From positions 1-6,469 of the forward strand of contig NZCH01000128.1 of assembly GCA_002688155.1 (NCBI GenBank): 6,469 bases of DNA, written 5' to 3'. Origin of the DNA: Phycisphaerae bacterium. GTDB taxonomy: Bacteria; Planctomycetota; Phycisphaerae; Phycisphaerales; Phycisphaeraceae. The notes below the pieces were generated by a model. The model was given only the letters and a program-made list of their open reading frames with translations, ran no database searches and was not told the origin of the DNA. Position 1 is the first letter of the stretch; each line of letters starts with the position of its first letter. Made by a program: the position numbers and the translations under genes. This document shows, piece after piece, positions 1 to 5,597 of the stretch.

Positions 1-431
1 CGCCGATGACCCAGAAGACGATCGACAACCGAACGGCCCAGATGTTTGACTACGATGACCCGGCCATGCCGCAGGGCGTCACGCCGGCCATGGTTGGCGT
101 CCACTTCGCCCATCGCGTCTGGGCCGTGGGCGTGATTGTCGCCGCCGGCTGGTTCGTGTCCCGGTTCGCGCGACATGGTGCAACCCAGCGACTGCTCGTC
201 AGGCCGACAATCGCGCTGATTGTGCTGCTCGTTGTGCAGGTGTGTCTAGGGGCGCTGGTGATCTGGTCCATGCGTCACCCGGAGTTGGCAACCGCGCATC
301 AGGCGACCGGCGCCGCGACGCTCGCCGTCGTCGCCCTTATCATGTTTCGCACGCACATGCTGCCGGTGGCGCCGGCGACCGAGCCGGCGCGCATCGGAGC
401 GCCAAGCCCGTCCCTTCAGGGCCGGGACTGA
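1..431 (+). CDS. ctaA: Heme A synthase (CtaA/COX15 family), C-terminal part; 5' end outside window
   Basis: This integral membrane enzyme oxidises the C8 methyl group of heme O to a formyl group, giving heme A for cytochrome c oxidase. The reading frame is open to the left edge. Numbering from the first visible Met (base 6), it shows a His-Arg pair in 'HFAHR' (H36, R37) at the start of one membrane helix, a second helix at about 69-88, and a third starting at H98 in 'TAHQATGAA'. In the family, a His at the start of the sixth and of the eighth helix bind the second heme, and both are present. Roughly 140 residues are seen against 300-350 for the family, so the Met at base 6 is an internal codon and not the start; the Pro-Met there also resembles the 'PLM' loop found before this half in relatives. 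The gene is followed 24 bases later by ctaB, its pathway partner. The Pro/Ala-rich tail after residue 118 looks disordered. Confidence 0.85.
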   Translation, partial: PMTQKTIDNRTAQMFDYDDPAMPQGVTPAMVGVHFAHRVWAVGVIVAAGWFVSRFARHGATQRLLVRPTIALIVLLVVQVCLGALVIWSMRHPELATAHQATGAATLAVVALIMFRTHMLPVAPATEPARIGAPSPSLQGRD

Positions 432-455
432 ACCATTCGAATTGTTTGAACGGAT

Positions 456-1382
456 ATGGCCCAACTCTTGCGCACCAGCCGGATGACGATGATCGCGCAT
501 CGACGCGTACACGCTTCGGTGTGGTCGCTGCTGGTTGACGTGGCACACCTGGGAAAGTTGCGCATTTCCGGGATGGTCGTGGGGGTGGCGTACATCGGTT
601 ACGTCATGGCGCCGGGCATGAGTTTCGCATTGAACGGCGCGGTCGCCGCAACGCTGGCCGGGATTGCGCTGTCGTGCGTTGGCGCGGGCATGTTCAATCA
701 GGTGATGGAGCGTGACGTGGACGCCCAGATGCCGCGCACCGCCGACCGTCCGGTCGCCGCGGGGCGCATCTCGCCGCGCGTTGGGCTTGTTCTCGCGGCT
801 GCGTGCACCGTCGGGGGGCTGGTCATTTTGCTGTCGCTTACCAATGTTTTGACCGCCGGCCTCACCGCCCTGACCATCGCCAGCTACGCGCTTCTCTACA
901 CGCCGCTCAAGCGGATCACGAGTTTGTCGACGCTGATCGGCGCTATTCCGGGCGCCCTGCCGCCCGTGCTGGGTTACGCCGCCGCGGCGGGCGCCATCGA
1001 CGCGCGTGCGGCTACGATGTTCGCCATCCTTTTCTTCTGGCAGCTGCCGCACTTTTTTGCGATTGCGTGGATCTACGAAGACCAGTATTCACACGCCCGC
1101 GTGCCGATGCTGCCCGTCGTCGACGACGCTACCGGTCGGCGGACATTCCGCCAGATCCTCGTGACCACCATCGCCCTGCTCGTCGCCGCCACGCTGCCGA
1201 CGGTCATCGGCATGGCCGGTATGCTTTACCTCGTCGGTTCAACGCTCGCCGGCCTGGCGTTTCTCGCGTTCGCCGGTGCGCTGTTCATCAAAAGAACCCG
1301 TGCCCACGCAAGGGCCGTGTTCTTCGCATCACTCGTGTATGTGCCTGTGATTTATGCGCTTATGGCGATCGATAAACAGTGA
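456..1382 (+). CDS. ctaB: Protoheme IX farnesyltransferase (heme O synthase, CtaB/COX10)
   Basis: This membrane prenyltransferase adds a farnesyl group to heme B to make heme O, the substrate of the heme A synthase encoded just upstream. The product is 308 residues, normal for the family. The first Asp-rich motif is N81-x3-E85-R-D87-V-D89, followed by 'MPRTADRPV' (92-100). The next landmarks are 'YTPLKR' (148-153), 'GAIPGALPPVLGY' (162-174) and 'FFWQLPHFFAIAWIY' (193-207), then 'YSHARVPMLPVV' (211-222), all hallmarks of UbiA-type heme O synthases. About nine hydrophobic segments are visible between residues 37 and 304. E85 stands where CyoE-type enzymes have Asp, a variant also seen in COX10-like proteins. 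No clear Shine-Dalgarno precedes the ATG at 456; ATGs at 483 and 489 are alternatives that would only shorten the polar N-terminus. Only 18 bases separate it from the ABC ATPase gene. Confidence 0.95.
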   Translation: MAQLLRTSRMTMIAHRRVHASVWSLLVDVAHLGKLRISGMVVGVAYIGYVMAPGMSFALNGAVAATLAGIALSCVGAGMFNQVMERDVDAQMPRTADRPVAAGRISPRVGLVLAAACTVGGLVILLSLTNVLTAGLTALTIASYALLYTPLKRITSLSTLIGAIPGALPPVLGYAAAAGAIDARAATMFAILFFWQLPHFFAIAWIYEDQYSHARVPMLPVVDDATGRRTFRQILVTTIALLVAATLPTVIGMAGMLYLVGSTLAGLAFLAFAGALFIKRTRAHARAVFFASLVYVPVIYALMAIDKQ

Positions 1383-1400
1383 CGGCAATTGTGCACCTTC

Positions 1401-2369
1401 ATGTCTGTCATTACCGTTAACCATCTCTCGCACACTTATGATGGCGTTCGCCGTGCCGTCGATGACGTTTCCTTTGACGTGCAAGCGGGTGAAATTTTCG
1501 GCCTGCTTGGGCCCAACGGTTCGGGCAAGACGACGATCGTGCGAGTTCTTGCGACCATGCTCGCGCCCGGGGATGGGTCGGCGCGGATATGCAACGTCGA
1601 CGTCGCGCAAGAGGCGGCGAACGTACGCCGCCGATTGGGCGTGGTCTTTCAGATGCCCAGCCTCGATGCGAAACTCACCGCGCGCGAGAATATGGCGCAT
1701 CAGGGCCACCTGTACGGCCTGCGCGGCGCTTCATTGGCGGCTCGCATCGACGAAGGGCTTGCGCGGTTCGACCTTGCGGAACGGGCCGGTGAGCTGGTCG
1801 AGAAATTCAGCGGCGGGATGCGCCGGCGTGTCGAACTGGCCAAAGCGCTGCTGCACCGGCCAAGCGTGGTCATCATGGACGAGCCGTCGACCGGACTTGA
1901 TCCGGCAGCGCGAAATGACCTGTGGCGGATACTCGACACCCTGGGCGAAGAGCAAGGCGTGACGATTCTTCTGACCACGCACCTGATGGATGAGGCCGAC
2001 CGATGCGATCGGTTGGCGGTCATGGCACAGGGCAAACTCGTTGCGCTGGACACGCCCGAAGCGCTCAAGTCACGCGTTGGCGGAGACGTGATCGTCGTTG
2101 AGCCGGACGTTGAGCCGGCCGATACGCTCGCGGCCGCGATTGGTCAACGCTTTACCGGCTGGCGTCACGACACGGCGCCGCGTGTCGTGAACGAGCGCGT
2201 GCACATGGAACGCGACCACTGCGCGGCGTTCGTCGCCGAACTCAGCGCGGCGTTCGCCAACCGCATCAAGAGCGTCACCGTCGGTCGGCCGACGCTCGAA
2301 GACGCGTTTCTGCACCTGACCGGAAAACCGATGCGCGAAGCGGAGCACGCCGACATCGTACGTGCTTGA
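1401..2369 (+). CDS. ABC transporter ATP-binding protein (DrrA/CcmA-type exporter ATPase)
   Basis: This is the ATP-hydrolysing subunit of an ABC-2-type exporter, acting on the cytoplasmic face of the membrane with a separate permease. Numbering from ATG 1401 (322 residues): Walker A 'GPNGSGKTT' (37-45), Q-loop Q84, signature 'FSGGM' (136-140), Walker B 'VVIMDEP' (156-162, catalytic E161), D-loop 'TGLDP' (164-168) and switch H194. The whole nucleotide-binding site is therefore intact. After residue 225 comes the extra C-terminal region of DrrA-like ATPases, ending in 'PTLEDAFLHLTG' (297-308). A TTG at 1389 would add four residues, but ATG 1401 puts the family-typical 'ITVNHLSHTY' at the N-terminus. 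It sits 18 bases after ctaB, so it is likely co-transcribed with the heme A genes. No permease follows; the next gene is pabB. Substrate is unknown; a role in heme or oxidase assembly is inference from position only. Confidence 0.93.
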   Translation: MSVITVNHLSHTYDGVRRAVDDVSFDVQAGEIFGLLGPNGSGKTTIVRVLATMLAPGDGSARICNVDVAQEAANVRRRLGVVFQMPSLDAKLTARENMAHQGHLYGLRGASLAARIDEGLARFDLAERAGELVEKFSGGMRRRVELAKALLHRPSVVIMDEPSTGLDPAARNDLWRILDTLGEEQGVTILLTTHLMDEADRCDRLAVMAQGKLVALDTPEALKSRVGGDVIVVEPDVEPADTLAAAIGQRFTGWRHDTAPRVVNERVHMERDHCAAFVAELSAAFANRIKSVTVGRPTLEDAFLHLTGKPMREAEHADIVRA

Positions 2370-2403
2370 CGATGTTGAACGGCCTTTTCCGGGGGGTGTA
2401 TCG

Positions 2404-2419
2404 TGCTATCATTGTCACA
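2404..2419 (+). promoter_or_regulatory. Candidate extended -10 promoter for a leaderless pabB mRNA
   Basis: TGC at 2404-2406 directly precedes TATCAT (2407-2412), a five-of-six match to TATAAT with the extended -10 TGn. The best -35 candidate is weak (TTTTCC at 2385-2390, 16-base spacer), as is usual for extended -10 promoters. Transcription would begin about seven bases after the -10 hexamer, at A2419 or A2420, which is the first base of the chosen pabB start codon. No Shine-Dalgarno lies within 20 bases of that ATG, in line with a leaderless message. It is not proven that this is an active promoter. Confidence 0.5.
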
Positions 2420-3826
2420 ATGAACACGGACGGCACGCCGCTTGGTTGGACATTTTCGCCGCTGGACGTGTTGCGCCGCTGGCCTCGCGACGAGCGCGTG
2501 GTCATGTTGCATTCGGGGCGGTTTGACGCGAACTGGGCACGATATTCGCTGTTAGCGCAGCCAATCGGGGTGTATCGGTTTGTCGCCGATCCGTCGGCGG
2601 GGCCGCGTGGGGGGTACAGCGAGTGGGAGGGCCCCGGGGCGTTGTTGGATGGTCAAAGCGCTAAGCCGCGAACGGTGTTTGTGAATCAGCCGTTCGCGGA
2701 CCTGCGGCGGTTGTTTGGAAACGACGACGTGATGTGGGTGGGTCACCTGTCGTATGACGTTGGGCGGTGGGTTGAAGACCTGCCGTGGCCGGTGCGGGTG
2801 ATCGATGATGCACGGTCATGGCCGGTTGTCGAAATGGCGTGCTGTCCCGGTTGGCTCGTGTATGACGCGGCGACACGACGGTGGTACGCATGTGGCACGT
2901 GGCGTGATGGGGGGATTCCGGCGCTCGATGACGTGCCCGACAGGGACGCGGCGCCATATACCGCGTCGGCTCCGCGTTCCAACGTGACGCGTGGGGCGTA
3001 CGAGTCGGCGGTGGTGCGCGTTGCCGACTACATCGCCGCGGGGGACGTGTTTCAGGTTAACCTCGCCCAGCAATTCACTGCCGACTTCGACGGCACGTAC
3101 CCGCTGGCGCACCGCGCGCTGTACGAACAACTCGCGAACGTATCACCGGCGTGGTACGGCGCGTACCTGGAGTTACCTGGCCAGCACCAGCGCGTGATCG
3201 CGTCGACCTCGCCCGAACTGTTCCTTGACGTGCGCGACGGTCACGTCATCACACGGCCGATCAAGGGCACCCTGCCAGCCGACGCCGACCCGGCGCAATT
3301 GCGCGACAGCGTCAAAGACGCCGCCGAGTTGCACATGATCGTCGACCTGTTGCGCAACGATCTTGGCCGGGTGTGCGCGTACGGGTCGGTGCGCGTGCGC
3401 CAGCCGCGCAGGATCGAAACGCACCCGACGGTGTACCATGGCGTCGCGACGATCGAAGGGCGGCTGCACGGATCAAAGGACCTCGTCGACCTGCTGCGTG
3501 CGACGGTGCCGGGCGGGTCGATCACCGGTGCCCCGAAGGTGCGTGCGATGCAGATCATCGACGAACTGGAGACAACGCGTCGCGGGCCGTACTGCGGCTG
3601 CATTGGTTACGTACATGGCAGCCGATCGACGTGGAACATCGCCATCCGCACGATGAGCTTTGACCCACCGATGCGGCGTGCTCATTTTTCCGTCGGCGGC
3701 GGTATCGTGTCCGACTCGACGCCCTCGGGCGAGTACAACGAAACGCTCGCCAAAGCTGCGGCGATGATCGCGGCGCTGCGCGCCGGGCGGTGCGCACCGG
3801 ACCCCGTCTTCGTCCCCGGCACATGA
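2420..3826 (+). CDS. pabB: Aminodeoxychorismate synthase component I (PabB)
   Basis: PabB converts chorismate plus ammonia to 4-amino-4-deoxychorismate, the first committed step to p-aminobenzoate and folate, in the cytoplasm. The product is 468 residues, close to the usual 450-470. Residues 1-185 form the N-terminal anthranilate-synthase-I-like domain, opening with 'LHSG' (30-33) as in E. coli PabB. Residues 190-455 form the chorismate-binding domain. 'PIKGT' (280-284) carries Lys282, the residue typical of PabB; TrpE normally has Ala there (PIAGT). Other conserved pieces are 'HMIVDLLRNDLGRV' (305-318), 'PGGSITGAPK' (364-373) and 'GGGIVSDSTPSGEYNET' (426-442). ATG 2420 is preferred over TTG 2366 or ATG 2372: the added residues match no PabB and the bases between hold a promoter-like element. 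The glutaminase partner (PabA) and the lyase (PabC) are not in the window. G/C strand bias changes near the domain boundary. Confidence 0.93.
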   Translation: MNTDGTPLGWTFSPLDVLRRWPRDERVVMLHSGRFDANWARYSLLAQPIGVYRFVADPSAGPRGGYSEWEGPGALLDGQSAKPRTVFVNQPFADLRRLFGNDDVMWVGHLSYDVGRWVEDLPWPVRVIDDARSWPVVEMACCPGWLVYDAATRRWYACGTWRDGGIPALDDVPDRDAAPYTASAPRSNVTRGAYESAVVRVADYIAAGDVFQVNLAQQFTADFDGTYPLAHRALYEQLANVSPAWYGAYLELPGQHQRVIASTSPELFLDVRDGHVITRPIKGTLPADADPAQLRDSVKDAAELHMIVDLLRNDLGRVCAYGSVRVRQPRRIETHPTVYHGVATIEGRLHGSKDLVDLLRATVPGGSITGAPKVRAMQIIDELETTRRGPYCGCIGYVHGSRSTWNIAIRTMSFDPPMRRAHFSVGGGIVSDSTPSGEYNETLAKAAAMIAALRAGRCAPDPVFVPGT

Positions 3827-3851
3827 ACACGGTTCCACGCCGTGCGTGTTC
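3825..3851 (+). terminator. Weak hairpin after pabB, possible terminator
   Basis: GAACACG (3825-3831, overlapping the pabB stop codon) pairs perfectly with CGTGTTC (3845-3851), leaving a 13-base loop. An alternative smaller stem, CACGG (3828-3832) with CCGTG (3840-3844), competes with it. The following bases hold only a short T run (TTT within 3855-3857), so this is not a convincing intrinsic terminator. It is the only hairpin in the right place to end the pabB transcript. Confidence 0.25.
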
Positions 3852-3963
3852 GCTGTTTGATTGGTGCGAACTTCCTCTAACCGCTGTTTTTGCCGCGCGC
3901 CGGCTGTGGTGATGCGCTTGATCTGTCCGACATACATAATCCAGCGCGCTAAGTCGCGCGTTG

Positions 3964-3980
3964 TGGGTCTCAGGGCGCAT
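3964..3980 (+). promoter_or_regulatory. Very weak sigma-54-like -24/-12 match upstream of flgN-like gene
   Basis: TGG at 3964-3966 and GCAT at 3977-3980 have the exact GG-N10-GC spacing required by sigma-54 polymerase, but the remaining positions of TGGCACG and TTGC do not match. A second partial match, TGG at 3907-3909 with TTG at 3918-3920, has better TTG but lacks the C of the -12 GC. Such matches arise often by chance in GC-rich DNA. I list it only because the downstream regulator is a sigma-54 activator and could autoregulate. Confidence 0.12.
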
Positions 3981-4019
3981 GATGCGCTGTCCGTATGCGC
4001 GAGCGATCGCGCCAATACC

Positions 4020-4026
4020 GGAAGGG
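4020..4026 (+). promoter_or_regulatory. Ribosome binding site deciding the FlgN-like start
   Basis: GGAAGGG lies six bases before ATG 4033, with the GAAGG core seven bases away. It is the best Shine-Dalgarno sequence near this gene and selects ATG 4033 over the in-frame ATGs at 3979 and 3982 and the TTG at 3961. It also rules against the ATG at 4029 in another frame, which is too close. Confidence 0.6.
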
Positions 4027-4032
4027 TCATGG

Positions 4033-4545
4033 ATGACCAGACCAGACGATTGCACGTCGCCGTCGCCGCCCGTCAATCAAAATTCCTCATCGCTTGCTGA
4101 CGACGCCGATGCGCTGTCGCAACTGATTGCACAGCAACTCAAGCTGTACAACGCGCTGAGCACGCTGGTTGAAGAGCAGCACGAGCTGGTCGACCAGGGC
4201 GCCGCGGACCAGTTGCTTGCGCTGCTTGGCAAGCGCCAGCGCATCGTCGATGACCTGGCGATGATGGACAGTGATTTATCGCCGTACAAGGCACGCTGGC
4301 CTCAGATCGCCGCGGAACTGAACCAGGCGCAGTGTGATTCGATCAACTCCATGCTCGAGCAGGCGCGCGACCTGCTCAACGGCATCATCGACCGCGACAA
4401 CCAGGACCGGCAAAGCCTGCAGACGCAAAAGTCGCGCGTTGGCGACGAACTGTCACGTGTTACTCACAGCGGCGCCGCCCGGCAGGCGTATCAATCGTCG
4501 GAACAAAGGCCGGCGGACAATGTTTGTACAAATCAGCAGGGATGA
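4033..4545 (+). CDS. flgN: FlgN-like flagellar export chaperone (small coiled-coil protein)
   Basis: The product is 170 residues, soluble and mostly helical. Residues 1-20 are polar and disordered. Residues 22-80 and 88-145 form two long amphipathic helices rich in Leu, Gln and Asp, suited to a coiled-coil hairpin. FlgN-family proteins have this size and shape; they hold the hook-filament junction proteins FlgK and FlgL in the cytoplasm until export. The stretch 'YNALSTLVEEQHELVDQG' (39-56), a segment 'LLALLGKRQRIVDDL' (61-75), and the C-terminal 'SGAARQAY' (146-153) resemble FlgN-like proteins, but no catalytic or invariant motif exists to prove it. The context supports it: the next two genes encode a flagellar-type kinase and regulator, and the stop codon overlaps the kinase start region. 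The tail after 155 is polar and divergent. If it is not FlgN, another small helical adaptor or chaperone of the flagellar system is the likeliest alternative. Confidence 0.6.
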   Translation: MTRPDDCTSPSPPVNQNSSSLADDADALSQLIAQQLKLYNALSTLVEEQHELVDQGAADQLLALLGKRQRIVDDLAMMDSDLSPYKARWPQIAAELNQAQCDSINSMLEQARDLLNGIIDRDNQDRQSLQTQKSRVGDELSRVTHSGAARQAYQSSEQRPADNVCTNQQG

Positions 4546-5597
4546 TGGGGTACCGAAGTACCCAAACACCCCAATACCCAATGATGGACGATACACGACA
4601 AGGCAAGTTGCATGCTCGTAGTGGTAGCACCGAAGGGGTACCCGTCGCCATCATTACGGACGGCAAAGATCAGGGTGCCGCGCGCCTGGATGAACTTGGC
4701 CGCATCGTCACTGCCTATAGCGAGGTGACGGAAAACCTTCAGCGCAGTCACGAGTCGCTGCGTGGCGAAGTGCGGCGGCTGCAGCACGAGCTCGTCAGTG
4801 CGGACGTGCGGTTGCAGCGGTCGCGGCGTTTGGCGTCGTTGGGCCGAATGGCGACCGGTATTGCCCACGAGATTCGCAACCCGCTGGCGGCGATCGGTCT
4901 GTACGCGGGCATGCTCGTCGACGACCTGCCCGCCGAGTCGGATAATCACGATGTGGCGCGCAAGATCGCCACCGCCGTCCACGGTCTTGACGCAATCGTA
5001 CACGACGTGCTCGCCTTCTCGCGCGACGTCACGCCCAAACCGGTGTGGATACCGGTGTCGCGACTGTTCGATCGCGCGCTGGATGCCAACCTGCCGTTGT
5101 CGCAGCAGGCGCCCGTTCGCATCTGCCGCGATAACCAGGATTCAAAAATACGCGTGCGTGTCGATCCCGATCTAATGCACCAGGCGATGGTAAATCTTAT
5201 GCGCAACGCGATTGAAGCGATGCCATCGGAAGATGGGGCATTGACACTACGAGCGCGTCAAGAGGGCGACAACGTCGTGATCATGGTGTGCGACAACGGT
5301 CCGGGCATCGCGGATGACGACGTTGAACACATTTTTGAGCCGTTTTTCACAACGCGCAGCGTCGGCACGGGGCTGGGGCTGGCGATTGTGCATCGGATCG
5401 TCGATGCGCACGATGGCGCGATCTGTGTGTACAACGACGGCGGCGCGGTGTTCGAGTTGAGTTTGCCCTCGCTGGCCGCGCAAGGCTCGTACGACAAACC
5501 GGAAACACCCGCGTCGCCGCACAACGACCATGACGTGCTCGCGCCGGTCAGCGAGGAGACACCAAAGTCATTGGCATTGCAGGGAGCAACACCATGA
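4542..5597 (+). CDS. Soluble sensor histidine kinase, FlrB/FleS-like (flagellar two-component system)
   Basis: This cytoplasmic kinase autophosphorylates on a histidine and passes the phosphate to the regulator encoded next. Numbering from ATG 4542 (351 residues): residues 1-45 are unstructured, 48-98 form a coiled coil ('LGRIVTAYSEVTENLQ'), and the HisKA H-box follows in 'GIAHEIRNPLAAI' with phospho-acceptor H109. The HATPase domain shows an N-box 'NLMRNAIEAMP' (218-228), G1 'DNGPGIAD' (251-258), F-box 'IFEPFFTT' (264-271) and G2 'GTGLGLAIV' (275-283). Residues 311-351 are a disordered tail. No membrane segment or PAS domain is visible; the coiled coil before the H-box is in the style of FlrB/FleS flagellar kinases, which often do carry PAS. 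The start is uncertain: ATG 4542 overlaps the preceding stop as ATGA, ATG 4545 has AGCAGGG three bases upstream, TTG 4524 and ATG 4581 are also in frame. Its stop overlaps the regulator start. Confidence 0.9.
   Translation: MMGYRSTQTPQYPMMDDTRQGKLHARSGSTEGVPVAIITDGKDQGAARLDELGRIVTAYSEVTENLQRSHESLRGEVRRLQHELVSADVRLQRSRRLASLGRMATGIAHEIRNPLAAIGLYAGMLVDDLPAESDNHDVARKIATAVHGLDAIVHDVLAFSRDVTPKPVWIPVSRLFDRALDANLPLSQQAPVRICRDNQDSKIRVRVDPDLMHQAMVNLMRNAIEAMPSEDGALTLRARQEGDNVVIMVCDNGPGIADDDVEHIFEPFFTTRSVGTGLGLAIVHRIVDAHDGAICVYNDGGAVFELSLPSLAAQGSYDKPETPASPHNDHDVLAPVSEETPKSLALQGATP
4548..4563 (+). repeat. Perfect inverted repeat at the kinase gene start
   Basis: GGGTAC (4548-4553) and GTACCC (4558-4563) are exact reverse complements separated by CGAA, forming a 6-bp stem with a tetraloop. 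It lies directly after the ATG pair 4542/4545 and 18 bases before the alternative ATG 4581. A related block, ACCGAAG followed by palindrome GGGTACCC, occurs at 4629-4643. In RNA the hairpin could modulate initiation of the kinase, but that is inference. Confidence 0.6.
4561..4581 (+). repeat. Three CCCAA copies in an A/C-rich stretch
   Basis: CCCAA occurs at 4561-4565, 4570-4574 and 4577-4581 in a run almost free of G, unlike the GC-balanced coding DNA around it. It encodes an unstructured 'STQTPQYP' segment if the kinase starts at 4542, or is leader sequence if it starts at 4581. The copy number is too low to call it a functional repeat array. Confidence 0.45.
5581..5586 (+). promoter_or_regulatory. 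Ribosome binding site of the response regulator
   Basis: AGGGAG, seven bases before ATG 5594, is a strong Shine-Dalgarno sequence placed inside the last codons of the kinase gene. With the ATGA stop/start overlap it supports coupled translation of kinase and regulator. Confidence 0.7.

Larger units (their letters stand above)
3827..4032. other. Intergenic region between pabB and the flagellar module
   Basis: This 206-base gap has no gene I can support. It contains a small stem GCGCG/CGCGC (3944-3948 with 3955-3959), a near-perfect palindrome GCGCAT-G-ATGCGC (3975-3987) with another ATGCGC at 3995-4000, and the 8-base palindrome GCGATCGC (4003-4010). GATGCGCT followed by TGTCCG occurs twice (3911-3929, with extra bases between, and 3981-3993). 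Any promoter of the flgN-kinase-regulator unit must lie here or in pabB. A CATAAT hexamer (3935-3940) has no usable -35 element. The function of the palindromes is unknown. Confidence 0.6.

Noticed and set aside
6..8. ATG at base 6 as the start of the heme A synthase
   Set aside because: The frame is open to the window edge and the protein would lack more than half of the family, including the first heme-binding helices; it is a cut gene, not a short one.
246..1052. Long open frame on the - strand opposite ctaA/ctaB (268 codons)
   Set aside because: It is antisense to two clear enzymes, is rich in Arg, His and Gln with no recognisable motif, and reflects the codon bias of GC-rich coding DNA.
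2366..2419. Upstream TTG 2366 or ATG 2372 as the start of pabB, with a TTGA overlap with the ABC ATPase stop
   Set aside because: The overlap looks like coupling, but there is no ribosome binding site, the extra residues do not resemble PabB, and the segment carries a promoter-like element. ATG 2420 gives the family-normal distance to 'LHSG'.
2420..3826. Anthranilate synthase component I (TrpE) instead of PabB
   Set aside because: The active-site motif is PIKGT with Lys, typical of PabB, rather than PIAGT; no trp genes are nearby.
3861..4100. Short + strand open frame starting before the FlgN-like gene
   Set aside because: It overlaps the FlgN-like start in another frame, has no recognisable similarity and no ribosome binding site.
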